Shown: positions 30,817 through 43,160 of the stretch, one piece after another
How positions within the stretch are numbered: position 1 is the stretch's first letter
How the letters are laid out: every line of letters starts with the position of its first letter
Source: Isoetes taiwanensis
Taxonomy: Eukaryota; Streptophyta; Lycopodiopsida; Isoetales; Isoetaceae
Reading direction: 5' to 3'
NCBI GenBank assembly: GCA_021234155.1
Contig: JAJEKV010000035.1
Span: forward strand, 3,240,224 to 3,304,223
DNA length: 64,000 nucleotides
The notes under the pieces: generated by a model
Told to the model about the DNA's origin: nothing
Seen by the model: only the letters and a program-made list of their open reading frames with translations
The model's database searches: none
Translations under genes and position numbers: made by a program

Positions 30817-32484
30817 TTCGTGAAACAACACTGCATGCCTTTCTGCACTTATTGGCCTGCTATTTGCTTGCTTATTTCCATCAAGTACACTTCCGTTCAT
30901 TATCAATGGCAAATCGAATATCAACCAAGGCATTTCCATCTAGTACATCAAACCTTTTTGGATCTTATGAACCTGATTGTAGGCGCTTCCCACTTACAAT
31001 TTCCCAGTGACTATAAGTGAGTTGTGATCCATGTCCCTTAAGATTCTTCTTAAAGATCCATTTGCCTAGCAAGAGAATTGTGAACTCCATGCACCATTGT
31101 CCATGAGAGACCTGTAATCGAGCTTCCATTTACAAGCTTCAGTAAAGGATTATCCATTCAAACGTCATAAAGATGCAAGGTAAGTATTTTTTTTGTATTT
31201 TTGCAAGACGGTTCTTCAATGCCAAGCACTAGTTGGCATCTGGGGGATGCGGATGAGCAGGATAATCTTTAAACAATATACCAGGATATAATAGACCCGC
31301 AAGGATACCAAGTTTGCTTTTATCTTTGATTGTCTGATCAATACAGTCATGTACTTAAGATTTTTTAAAGTGTGTCTATCTCTAAAACCTAACTTTACTT
31401 ATATTAGATGATTTTTATCTTTTTTATAACGAGTAAGTTGATGTGGTATGAGGCATCCCAAATTACCTTCCTACAATTGCAAACACCTTCCTACAATTGC
31501 AACAGTGTAGTCGTGTTTCTACAATTGCAAATGATATACTCATATTCATGCACTTAAATTTGCTTTTCAAACCAAACAACAATTTCAATGTCATTATTGC
31601 ATCTCCACAACTAGAGGCACTGCATTAGGGTAAAAAATTTGCAAAGTGTTTCTTGGTTTTGTTAACAGAAACACACGTTTGTCTTCAAGCATTCAACATG
31701 AAATCAAGCAAGGCAAAAAATGATTGAAACATCACTCCACCTTTTCTAAGGAAACTATTGCTTGCCAAATAAATAATCGTTTGCTAAGTACTTCTAAGTC
31801 AATTGATGGCCAAAACTGAGTAAATGCATCAAACAAACTCGATAGCAAGTAATTTTTAGGAGTTATTCTAATTTCCTAGCACTAGGGAGGTCACCTCATT
31901 GTGTGACTTGTGACCGAGTTTATAAATGTGGCCCCATAATTGGCTTAACAATTTGCTTGCTTGATGGTTGTTAGCATATATCCCAATTCCTCTGGAACTC
32001 ATGCCGATGTTTTATCATATGTGTAGATCACCCAACTATCATGTCATCTAGCTAGATGGATGCATATGAGCCTTCAACTTTCGAATATAAACGTCTAGGT
32101 TTTTGTAATACATTGATTGGGTTTAAGCTTCAATTGTGTAATTAATTCATGAGGTGAGTGAATTTCTCTTAAATGAAATTTTGCGTCAGTAGATGTCAAT
32201 AGGCATTGAAATGATATGATAACACAGTCTCAATAGATTAGATGGTTTATCTAAATTGGTTTCTAGTTGTTACTAAAAGTGCATCATGCCAAATACCATT
32301 GATACAAAATACGCATCCTGCCAAATTCCACAATGTAATATACCACAACTTAATGTTACTGAAAATGCATCCTACCAAGGGCCTGCCAAATACCACAGCT
32401 TAATGGCACCAAACTTAAATGCCGAATAAATTCGACTTTAGCAAAGTCATAAAGAATCAGTTTTCTCGTGTGATAATTTTTAGC

Positions 32485-32692
32485 TTGCCAGCCTAACCAA
32501 GCGTGCAACCCTCCTTGCAATTCTAGCCTATCCACGTATCACCTCCACCTCATCGAAAACTGATGTGGCAATAGCTATCACCATTAGATCTTCATTTTGC
32601 AAGATCTAGGGCTATGAAAATTAGAAAAGGCCTAAAAATATATACGGAGAGTAGAATGGGTGCCGATTGCTTCTCTTCCCTGCTTGAACTTT
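32485..32692 (+). repeat. Internal direct repeat, copy 2
   Basis: Diverged second copy of 28076-28260, cut at its right by the terminal-inverted-repeat element that begins at 32693. Confidence 0.65.
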
Positions 32693-33921
32693 GGCCCTTT
32701 TTCCACGGCAGTCTTATTTTATGGCTGTCGTATTTTTATAAGACACCCTTTTGGGTTCCATGTCAGCTCCACATCATAGATAAGACACGTCCTAAAAATT
32801 TGATTTCCCATTACGTAAATATAAGACATGTCTAGTTAAGATAAGACATGTCTTATAATCTGGGTTTTCCACAGACCATTTTTTTCAAATCTGAGCAAAG
32901 ACCTGTTGCAGCAATCTACAAGGGAAAGCTGGAAATTCGACCTGCAAAAGCTTTGTGCAATTTCTTGGAGCTGCAAAGCGACTTGCAAGAGCTTCAAGTT
33001 TTCATGCTTAGAAGCTTTTTTGCTGCATATCTTCCAGAAAATATGGTCTCCAGAAGAACCAGAAGAATTGGATTTGCAAAAGAACAACCCACATAAAAAA
33101 CAAGCCAGTTGATGATTTTTAAAAAAGAAATCCTACAAGCCTAGAAGCTTGAATGATTACCGGAATCGAAGCAAGAATCGAAGCTTGAAGCAAGAATCAC
33201 CGGAATGATTACAGGAATGAAGACTGATTACAGGAATGAAGACTGATTATCCATCTTCATCTCTGCTTCAAAACGCCTCTGCTTTTCAAAACGCCATCTT
33301 TACAGGAATGAAGACTGATTATCCATCTTTTCATCTCTGCTTGAAGATACGCTTCCAGATCAAATTCTTGAAGATTTGTTTCCAGATAAAAGCTTGAATA
33401 TTGGCTTCGGAACCAAAACCTTCAAGATTTGCTTACGCATGAAAACCTTCAAGGTTTGCTTACGTCTGATCCAGTTGCACAGATCCGGCGGCAAATCCGT
33501 TCTGCAATCCGACGCTTAATCCGACCTGTCAATGCAAATCCGAAACCTGATATTTATAAAGTATGGCCTTTGGCCTTTTCCATTCCGTTCCCGACGATTC
33601 AATCTGCTGAAGGTCTGCAAGTCGACGATCCATTCTATGGCCAGGCTGACGATCCATTCCGGTAATGGCTGCTTCTTCTGTTTACTCTTTTTTATGACAC
33701 CCTAAAGATCCGGCAGAGCAGCCCTGTGATAGGATAGAAATACATACCTTATTTTGTGGCGGGGGGTTTCCCCCGGAATAAAATGCTCCACTCAACTTGT
33801 ACGGAACCCATTTAAGACATGTCTTAAATTGTGTAGTGGAAAACCTATGGTGACTTATTATCTTACGTGGCCCAATAATATTAAGCTAAATATAAGACAG
33901 AGGTGCCATGGAAAAAGGGCC
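32693..33921. mobile_element. 1.2-kb terminal-inverted-repeat element nested in the hAT
   Basis: The ends are inverted: GGCCCTTTTTCCACGGCA at 32693-32710 and, reversed, GGCCCTTTTTCCATGGCA at 33921-33904 (one mismatch). They are followed on both sides by a GTCTTAT motif and by AAGACATGTCTT palindromes near 32846 and 33814. TTT flanks each end and could be a 3-bp target duplication. The GGCC start and short duplication fit PIF/Harbinger-type or similar elements, but no transposase is seen. Inside, 33140-33330 contains short local duplications (ATTACAGGAATGAAGACTGA). Confidence 0.55.
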
Positions 33922-35194
33922 TTTCTCCTTCAGTATGTCAGTTTCCCTCTAGTTTTTTTTTCTCCTTCTCTATGTGCGGGAGTGGGCTTTTGCTTTTGTT
34001 TCTTTCTTTGCTTTACATTTATGTTTCTGGCATGCAGATATGACGAGCCAGTGCTCTTCCCTTTCGCTCAACAACCAGTGCCCATAGCCAAGGTTCTGCA
34101 GTCGGATACTTAGGCCTATCGGATCTGTCTCTTCGGCATTAGAATAGATCTATGCAAGAGGTTATTTTGCTTCCTTCATTTTTTTCTCTAACGCTTTCTA
34201 TTACAGGGTTTGATTTGATTGGCCTGCGCTAACTCTAGAATGGCCAGCCATGTGACCGACCTGGAGGTTCTTTTGCAGGGTTTTGGCTCTGCCATGGTCG
34301 GCTATATGATCGGCCTCAATCCTTGCAAGGTCAACCTGAACTTGCCATGGCCATGCGTTTTTGACCGGCCTGCATTTTCAAATTCGCTGCTTGAATGCGG
34401 CTTTAAGAACCTCCACCAGAGTTCATGGCCGACCATGTGTTTTTCTTGATGTGTAATCTGTTTCAGCAATTTTCAGTCAGCAAAGGAAAACAAGTAATCA
34501 TCACGAAATTTGATAGAGAAAAGAAACAGATAGAAACGAATCTCCAGTCCTCCTTCTTGCATCTTTTAACCTCAAAATTTGTTCTGATATTCTCCAAAGA
34601 ATAAACTAGGTGTGGACCATAATAATGCCTCAAGCATGGGGCCATTGCTCCTATTTTGATTGCTTTCTTTTGCTTGAGAATTTTGCTTGATGATGAGATG
34701 AGCCAGGGCTTCATCACTATCTACCTTTTCTGATATCATTAGCATGGGGAAGAAGTGGCAAAACCATTCCTGCCAATGGATCTCTTTGCTCTTCAGCACT
34801 CTTCCAGTCTCAATAACTGAGGTACTATTGTTCGCTTTATTTCTGAGATAAAATTCTTGGCATGAGCAGGATCGTTTTATGTTCTTAATCTCTCAACATG
34901 GACACATTGCATTGAAAGCTTTTACGCTCACTTTCTTAGCATCTATTGCCAATGCCATGAGGACTACCGTATCAAATTGTGCCATGTAAATCCATTAATG
35001 ATATATAGGATATTCCTTTTAGCCACCCAACTACAGTGAGATAAAATGTCTACCTAGATGGTAGGAAGAAAGTGCAATTGATTTCAAATACATCCTTGGA
35101 CACAAGGACTGTCACTGTGTTCATTGCTTCTAATTCCAAAACCGAGATCATATTGTTTCCCTTAATGGGCATACCATCTGACTCGCACGTTGCT

Positions 35195-35630
35195 TTGTTG
35201 AAAAATAACATGCTCCACTCTTAATGGGCACACCATTTCAAGTCCTTTCATCTTGACTTATTCTGTGATAACAGTTATGAATGCCATAGACTAGCAACCA
35301 ACTTGTCTCTCAAACCATGTTAGAAAACTGAGGATGGACCGAAGATGGGATATTGAATCTAGAGCCTCCTTCATACAAGCCAAATTGAGCAAGCAGCCTA
35401 TGTTTGTGCTCAAATAAGGGCGCACGTCTGCCTTGTTGAAAAATAACATGCTCCACCATTAATGGGCACACCATTTCAAGTCCTTTTCATCTTGACCTAT
35501 TCTGTGACAACAGTTATGAATGCCATAGACTAGCAACCAACTTGTCTCACAAACCATGTGAGAAAACTGAGGATGGACCGAAGATGGGATATTGAATCTA
35601 GAGCCTATGTTTGTGCTCAAATAAGGACTA
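35195..35630. repeat. 238-bp tandem duplication
   Basis: TTGTTGAAAAATAACATGCT begins at 35195 and again at 35433. The copies stay highly similar to about 35625, except that the second lacks roughly 30-40 bp (the part containing CAAGCCAAATTGAGCAAGCA). No gene lies in it. Confidence 0.8.
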
Positions 35631-36022
35631 TTCTACATGTGCATGGTGTCAGAAGCATACAATTTTGGTGGAAAGTTATTTACAGGAGAGTTGAAGCCTT
35701 TGATCCTGCTGTCTAGATTTGCCAATTGGAGGGTGCTGATCATATGTACCTACGTTGAGCATAGTCTTCTACTTCTGTAAAGAATTTTAGATTTAAGAGT
35801 TGTGCTGTATAGCGATCAACTCAAGGCCAATCTAGCTCCTCGCTGATGCCAGAACTACTCTTTATTGCATAAGTACCTACCAATTTTTCCACTGCTTGCA
35901 TTGAACAAATGAAGATATACATTTCTTATCATTATGAGTTGTTATAAGGTTGTGGGTTTGAAAAAGCCAATGATACCTTCCTCTTATGATGTACTAGGCA
36001 GGGCAGACAATTCCAGTATAAT

Positions 36023-36472
36023 TTGGTTGTGCCCAATTTAAAACTGAACAGGCAGGAGGTGAACCAGCATGATTTGGAGAAGCTCTATGTATCAAACAAT
36101 AGCAGTGTTAGTAACAGGACATATGAACAAAAGCTTCTACAGAGCTGTCTTCCAAAAGAAAACTTTCACAAGGAGAGTTTTCTAAACATTTTATCCAATG
36201 GTTTTATAGTCAGGCCTGGTTATCTTGACATTGACTTCCAAAATAAATTGAGATTCTCAACGGGACAGTTCATGGTGTCCTCTCCTCGGCTGGAAACTGA
36301 GCTGGGGTGTGCTAAACATTTTAGCCGAGAGGATCGGGAATGCACTTTATGCAATTTGGACATGGTGGCGTCGGAGGAACATTTCATCCATTCAGAAGCC
36401 AAGAGCATTAAACATCTTAACTGTTCTTGCAAACAAGCATGTTACACTGCCTTGATCAACCGCTGCTTTTGA
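36023..36472 (+). pseudogene. Possible LINE-type reverse transcriptase C-terminal fragment
   Basis: The 149-codon open frame contains NKLRFSTGQFMVSSPRLETE followed by RECTLCNLDMVASEEHFIHS. This resembles the C-terminal zinc-binding tail of plant non-LTR reverse transcriptases (a C-x2-C pair followed by E-x-HF). No RT or endonuclease motifs precede it. It is a fragment inside the hAT element. Assignment is by pattern only. Confidence 0.35.
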
Positions 36473-36479
36473 AGAGACA

Positions 36480-39400
36480 TGGCCATCCAAGGAAGTCTCA
36501 GTTGGCCCTCTTCCATTTTGTATGTATTATCATTACCCTTTATAATTATTCTGTTACAGCATTTGTGAGCAGCCCATTTGTACCACCACTCTTCATTCAG
36601 CCTTGTGATTCATCAGACAATGAGCTTCACCTAATAAGCCATGTATGCTCGCATTTAATGTAGGTGGGGAAACAGTATTATATAACAACACTTGAATGTA
36701 CTATCATCTGTAGAAGGTCCAAAATGTACATGAAGATTCTCCTCTAATTAACAAGTTTTTGGGTGCCCAAATGAAAGTTGCAGCAGTTTTGTTTCATCAT
36801 AAAAAAAAGGGAAAATGATATCTTTTGTTCCTGTAGCCTGCTAGTTACCTCTCCTACTTATTTCTAGTAATGGCACGTAAAGATACTTGCACGTCATTAT
36901 GGAGGATTATAAGCCCCACTACATTGCCACGTTGCTTAAAAGATGGTTGGATATCCCGTTGATAGCTAAGGAAATAATTCCCACTCACTTGCATTTTGCA
37001 TTTTGCAGGCCTCTAAACTCTTGTCTTGCGACTTTGTTATTTGCATATTTAGCAAGAAACATCTCACTTTCATTACAACATGCAATTGCACATATTATAT
37101 TTATTTGCCCGACCCCCCAAGTATAGATTATATTTTAGCAGATTTTGACTTCATTAATGTGTCTCTTGTAATTGTGCATTTTGCTTTCTATGAAACGAGT
37201 GGCACATGTTCTAGTACAGTAGACTCCTAGGTTGTAACAAAAGCTTCAGGTGCATGTTGAAAAACATGTCTTGGAGATTTCTACCTTGTTTAAGTTGCTC
37301 AATCCACTAGATGTATTTTAACATTGTAGCGATCTTTGCAACCTAGTAGCCATGCAACCCCTCATTGAAGTTGGCAATTTTTCACGTTGCAAGAGAACCT
37401 TATTTTTCAATACTCGTAACAAGCATTATTTGCATCATTAAAAAAGCATTATTTGCATCATTAAAAAAGCAAATTCAAGGCTGGAAATCATTTATGCCCC
37501 TTGTGCTTTTTTTGGCTTTGTTCTCTACAAATGTGAACAACGCATTTGAACACTATATGACAACAAATTATCTGTTGCAAAAACTATCGAAAGTTTAGAA
37601 CATCTCATTTGCCCACCATATGAAGATAAACTATCCAATGCAAAAATTGCCGAACCTAAAACTATCGAGTTCAAATGCATATCAATATTGTTAATTTGGG
37701 ATTTTCAAGATTGTCTGATAATGTTTTCATCCCTAATCAAATGCAAAACTAAATCCAAGCCTAAAATTGCCCAATCCTCCTGTTGCGCCTAACTGTCAAA
37801 CATAACACAATACAATTTCAATCTCAAATGCTACTTTAATAATCATAAACACATGTAATCTAAAACTAAATAATAAGGAAGAAACAAAACATCTACATCG
37901 CAAATCAACTCCTAACACAACTAACAATGACACAGGTAAAACAACACCGACGATAAAGATATATTGCCTAACGTGCAATAAGAACAACAAGAAATACATC
38001 GGACAAACAACAAACCTATCAACAAGGTATAAACAGCAGAAATCAAAACCAAATCTCAAAATGGCAGCAGACGTCTATAAGTACAAACCTTTTAGAAGAA
38101 ACCAAAACCAAGAAAATGCCAAATGAAATCGAAAGACATTACATAAACCTCTACCACACAACAAAAGATGGCTACAACAACCTCATATCTTGCCCATCTA
38201 AAACTAAGAAATACTGGTATCTTAAACGAAGAGGCATCATATAAACCACATATGCTATTCCAACCATGGACAATAAATTTCAATATAAATCTTAATTATT
38301 TTTTCCCTCCGCCTTTATTTTCTACAGCCTCTGGCGTGCCTTTTTGCTAGTTTTATTTTTTTGTAAATAAAATGATATAATCTATAGGCCCATATACAAA
38401 AATATATGATCCATCCAAATAACCTTTAAGGTAATGAATTTAAAAACGCTTCATGGGCATAGCAAATTAGACACCATCCTTGAAAAAAGGAAAAAACTAT
38501 AAAATACCCTTAATTTTGCCACATACCCCTAACTTTTGACAAATTTATGGAATGCCCCTGGTCAACGTACAACGTATTTTGTAGTTTTAAGAATTGTTCA
38601 AATACCCTTTAATTCTTCACACTCTCTTATGTTTCATTTAAATTTCCAGAACGCCCCTTGTGACATATAACGTGTGTTTTTTGAATTTTCAAAAGTTTTA
38701 ATATTCACAAAATACCCCTAAGTTATGATAAAATATTTGAAATTCCCATTAGGCCAACAACATATGTTTTTTTTTTCAAATTTGAATACTTCAAAGTTCA
38801 CAACATATCTTTAAGATTCAACAAAACAATTCAATTGCCAAAGTCAATACAAAAAAAAAAAAAAATTCAATTGCCAAAATCAATACCAAACAATTCAAAT
38901 GCCAAATGAGTCACAAATTGTCAAGTAGATGGGTGCCTTGCATGTCCATGAGTTATGGTCCCTATCCTTGCATCTACTACAACGATGAACTTCCTTCACT
39001 TCTTCTTTACCCCGAATCCTCTTTGTTCTTGGGTGCCCTGGAGGTCTTCTTATCATTGGAGGCAATATCATACATAGAACAGTAGGAACAATAACAGGGT
39101 GCTCATCTCATTGCAAGATTGGTGCAGAACACTTGCAAATCCTTGTTAAGAATCCTTGCTCCAGAATATCGTTGCTGCAGATAGTTGTGACAGATCTTGA
39201 TCCAAAAATCGTTGTGGGTTCTAGGCTTGTGGCACAATTTGCTGATGCAAATAGCTCTTGAATCTCGCAATGGAGATGGAGATGGAATGGAGAATCCTAC
39301 TGGCAAAACGAAATTGAAGATGGAGGTGCTATTAGCAGAACGCTGAAGATGGAGAATCCTACTGGCAAAAACCTATCTCATCTATTCATTCATGGATCAA

Positions 39401-39897
39401 GATAAAGACAACGTAAGTAAGTTCAGACTTAGATCATTCGCTCTATATTATTGTGATTTCTTGCTTTTTCTTGATCCTTGCATTTCTGTAGTTTTCAAAT
39501 TTTCATTATAGGGTGGCTTCTTTAAGCTAAAAAAAAAGGGAAGGCCAATCAATGTAGATCTATGCTTTCTTTCTGCAAATTCTCTAAGATCATAGTTGCA
39601 AGCTCAGGCTCTCAAAAGCAACAGCAGTCTAACATAGTTCTTGAGGAGACCATAGAAATTATAGAAGGTTCTTGTAATGTACAGAAGAACAAACCTATTG
39701 TTGATGTATTTTTAAAACTTAATTATATTATTACCAGTTTATAATAGACTTTATCACTTGTTTCTTTTTTTTACATAAAAAAAATAGTTTCGGTCATTTG
39801 AGATTTTTTTCTTGCATTTGAAATGTTAAAATTGAAAGACTTCCTGTCATGCGAAAGGCATAAATTTTTTTTGCCTGTCACAAGAAAATTAGGGGTA
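36480..39897. other. AT-rich interior of the hAT element
   Basis: No gene is supported over these 3.4 kb. Visible structures are a short duplication of GCATTATTTGCATCATTAAA at 37430-37470 and poly-A/T runs near 38770 and 38850. Confidence 0.45.
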
Positions 39898-39925
39898 GCC
39901 TTCAAATTTGAGCACTGAGTGGCGC

Positions 39926-40593
39926 TTGAATGCCTTTGAGAATTTCCGAAACCTGCAGCTGTCTCGGCTTAGCTTATGTGTTTTTGCATACCCTTTCCAC
40001 CATATACGATCTGCGCCCTTGAGGTCGGCTGTTGCCACCCTGCCTTTGTCTTTGTCCTTCATTCCGTATGTATTCCCATATTCCCTCATCTCGTCCAGCC
40101 AGGCCTCTGCCTCCATGCCTGACCGACTGTCACCTGAGAACTGTTCAAGCTTTCTTGCCTTCCATACATTGCTCAGTGCCGAATCTACTTTCTTCTGGTA
40201 GTCTGAGGTCCTTGTGTCCCCGAGGCTGCCATCTCTACGGTCCTGCACCTCTTTCACCTCTTCCTCGGAGTCGGAGTCCGAATGTGAGCTTGTGTCGGAG
40301 GAGTCCGTGCTAGGGGACCTCCTCCTCTTGCTCTTCTTCTTATCCTTTCCCGTCTTTCAAGGTGGTGCTTGCGGCAATTGGACGTTGTGATCAGGGCCAA
40401 CTGCTGCTTGCACTGTCAATAAGGCCTTTATTTCTTGAAGGTCCGATCTCATCTGCGACATCTCCTCTTCGGGAGTCATGGGGCCGAATTCTTCATACAT
40501 GTTCCTTGCTGGGTGCTGTCTGGCCGGAGTCTCTTCATCTCTATGGACTCGCCGGTCTTGCTCAGCTGTTCTTGGACCTCTAGCTGCATACAC
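39926..40593 (-). pseudogene. Copy B gag, N-terminal part
   Basis: A first frame (40593-40357) carries EEFGPMTPEEEMSQMRSDLQ, aligned with copy D Gag (RLTPERELLLMKRQL). After a break comes a KKKSKRRRSPSTDSSDTSSH basic/serine linker, then the Gag core (40257-39926) with SALSNVWKARKLEQFSGDSR, EAWLDEMREYG and GADRIWWKGYAKTHKL. It is cut by the hAT right end at 39917 and continues at 27867. A possible splice acceptor (TTGTGTATGCAG) just before the first frame could mean Gag is made from a spliced RNA. Confidence 0.8.
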
Positions 40594-40772
40594 AAGTAGA
40601 TCGTAGCCTTACGGTTAGCTTTCTTTTTTTTATTGCATTATATTCTTGCTGATATAGTTGTGGAAACAAAATACATCAACAAAACATTTAGAATGCCAAA
40701 CAAAATGTATTTATATATATAGTAAACTTAATTACAATGCTTCTGGGATCACGAGTCTAACTATTCTTGGAA

Positions 40773-42845
40773 TCACCGGCAGGATGGGTTATCCTCAAAG
40801 AACTTCTTAACCTGGGCCGTTCCTACCGAGCGTCCCAAGTTTCTGAGGATGTTCGTTGGTGTTCCGCCCTGCAAGGCTGTCACCAAATCTTCCACTCTGC
40901 GGTCGAAAGTGTAGGCCGCGGTCACTACTAATCTTCCCTGCCGTCGGTAGGGTACCGCGAAGTCAAAGATATCAAGTGCCACCGTTCTCTTGACTAGGAT
41001 GACATGGTCAACTGTTAGAATCAGCCGAGCATGCCTACCAAATCCTGAGAATGCGATGAGCATAAATACTCCTTCTTCGCCCCTTGGGCTGAATTTGTGG
41101 TGGATGATCGCTATTCTCCCGTCCAACAGCAGAGGAAGGTAATACCTTATCGACTTGTCCCTGCCCGTTGCTGTTGATTCTTCGTCGGGTCGGGCACTAG
41201 CTCTATGTCTTCCCGCATATTCATCGACGTGAACCTCCGTCAGGTCTCTGTGGTCCCTTATTATTGATGCGAGGCTTGTCAGGTTGATCTCGCCTCTTCT
41301 CTGGACACCTGTGGAACAGGGTTGCCCTTAAGGCCATATCTGCATAGGCGTGATTTAGAAGGTGAGGCGAATCATAAGCTTTCTATATTAATTTTGTAGG
41401 CGATTACTTTTTGCGACTTGAACTGTTTCATAGAAACTTTGGCGAACCTTGCCAACTTTAATGTGGTAATTGAAATAAATAAATTAGATGTCAATTCACA
41501 TGCAACTTACAGGATTAAGGAAACCTATTATGTTTAGCAAAATTTGAGTAGTTGTTGATTTTTTGAGTATTCTACTATGGTCCACTAGAGCTAGCAAACA
41601 ATTACTTGATCTACAATTAAGGGGATAATCTATGATCCTAAACACTTAGATCCATGGAACTGGAGACGAAACTCTAGATCTGAGCTTAAAAATGCATGGC
41701 TAATTTAAGAAAGGCGGGCGGACGAAATGGTAAAACTTTGGCGAAAGAATATAATTTATTTTCAATAGTAACCTATTCAGATTTAGTATCTCATTTTTGA
41801 AAATATTCAAAATATAGCCATTTGGCTATAAATAGCCCCTTAAGGGCAACCCTGCTGTGGAAGCTGGTGTCGAAAAACTCGGCATCAAAATACTTGTGGA
41901 CTTGCCGCGGATCCCCATCCGTTCTTGGATGGCGTAGAATTCTTCTTCGGAAGGCAGATCCCGAGCTGTCATCAATTGTCGGACGCTGCTATATGCCTCG
42001 ATATCTGAAATCGACTTCTCGATGTAAGTGTCAGCTTCTCTTACGTTGATTGGGATGTCGGAAGCCTCCCGATCGATAAACTCATCTAGATCTGGTTGTT
42101 GCCGCAGAAGGTGCAGCAACTCATCGCGTCTGTACTCCCTGGCTCTGTATTGGGGGAGGTTCTGGATGTCACTCAGGAGCAGATACTCCTGGAAGCTGAT
42201 GATGATGGGAGCTAGGCTTGTGATACCTAGCCCGAGCGGGGGAGCAATCCTGTTGGTCTGCACGTCCTCGTCGAAAGACTGGATCTCCTGCTCTGCTTGT
42301 TGCCGCTCCTGGTCCGGGTTGAACTCGACGTAGTCTTCGTCGTCTGAGTCGAGCTCTTCGTCTTCGGCTCTTCCTTCTTGCTCCGCTTGATACTGCAAGA
42401 GGAGCTGACCATCTGCTGAAGAGGCTATGGGGTCTACATCCATGGCCTGGATAGAGGGTTCCCCGATTGGGTTTTGGGCACGGTGAGAGAGAAAGATGGC
42501 TATGGCAGCGGTATAGGAGAAATATTTTGCCCTATTAACTGTCATGACCATGTAGTCTGGCATCCTAGCAACCTTGTTGTTCAGGTACTTGGCAATGTTC
42601 GGGACATCACCCAAGGCTGCTTGGAGGGATTGCTTAGGAACAAAATATCCTGTACAAGGGGGAAGCTGTACTAAGGATGGTCCTACCCTAGCTTGGAACT
42701 CAGTCATGACTTCCTGATAGAATGGGGTTGCCTACAAGGTGGCTTGGATGTCTATCTCCTTCTGGAAAACTGCAAAAATGGCATTGATGTCAGCCTCAGC
42801 CACATGAGCACTGGCGTTGTACCAGCGCCTGAATGCTGGAGCCAT
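40773..42845 (-). pseudogene. Copy B element protein X (about 500 aa, unknown function)
   Basis: The ATG at 42845 starts AFRRWYNASAHVAEADINAI. Codon 38 is TAG, after which the frame stays open into the MITE at 41854. Removing the MITE and one target duplication lets the same frame resume at 41308 and run to 40773, so X is one protein of about 500 codons. Layout: helical N-terminus (ALGDVPNIAKYLNNKVARMP), acidic linker (EELDSDDEDYVEFN), middle with PIIISFQEYLLLSDI, and a C-terminal beta-rich region (LTVDHVILVKRTVALDIFDF, GRLVVTAAYTFDRR). Copy D has the same architecture. It lies between the H3-like ORF and gag on the same strand. No known domain recognised. Confidence 0.75.
41317..41854. mobile_element. 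538-bp hAT MITE inside the X gene
   Basis: The terminal inverted repeats are CAGGGTTGCCCTTAAGG (41317 onward) and CCTTAAGGGCAACCCTG (ending 41854), a 17-bp perfect match. They are flanked by a perfect 8-bp target duplication CTGTGGAA at 41309-41316 and 41855-41862. It is AT-rich and has no coding content. Its excision restores the X frame, which confirms the boundaries. Confidence 0.95.
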
Positions 42846-42957
42846 TGATCTTGACTGAATGGGACTAGCAAATAGCTCTTGAAGCGCCTCAGGGAGCTGG
42901 AAAATTGCCTAAATGCTGGGAGCAAACCTGTAAGATGCTAACTGAGATATGGGGGGT

Positions 42958-42967
42958 CTATTTATAG
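42958..42967 (-). promoter_or_regulatory. TATA box for X copy B
   Basis: CTATAAATAG lies about 113 bp upstream of the X ATG (42845), downstream of the palindrome pair. An internal promoter is inferred from its conserved place in copies A and B and a similar box in copy D. Confidence 0.5.
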
Positions 42968-43160
42968 GAAAAAGGGAAAACCCTAATTTTTAGAAAACTT
43001 AGAAAACTTTAGGGTTCGACAAATCTCACCTATTTTGAGGTTTAAATGAGGATTTGAAGGCTAATTTGAGGGTATGCGCCTGAATAAGACTATCTAATAA
43101 ACCTACTGCAACAAATTTGAGGTCAATTGGAGGTGGCATGAAAGAGATAATGCTAAAAAT

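Larger units (their letters stand above)
27876..39917. mobile_element. 12-kb hAT-type DNA transposon inserted in copy B gag
   Basis: The terminal inverted repeats are CAGGGCTCAAATTTGACGGC at 27876-27895 and, inverted, CAGTGCTCAAATTTGAAGGC at 39917-39898 (18 of 20 match). The 8-bp target duplication is AGTGGTGC (27868-27875) versus AGTGGCGC (39918-39925), one mismatch. Removing it rejoins the Gag reading (FSKAFKRH with HYVPREHK). Subterminal copies of CCTGTCA occur near both ends (27932, 27983, 28051; 39844, 39873), as expected for transposase-binding repeats. No hAT transposase or dimerisation domain is visible, so it looks non-autonomous and filled with other sequence. Confidence 0.85.

Noticed and set aside
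34219-34449. Possible cysteine-rich small protein gene on the plus strand inside the hAT element
   Set aside because: No homology, start context or splice support; composition typical of random translation.
42028-42333. Plus-strand 101-codon ORF inside X copy B
   Set aside because: Antisense shadow of the X coding region, which is homologous between copies only on the minus strand.
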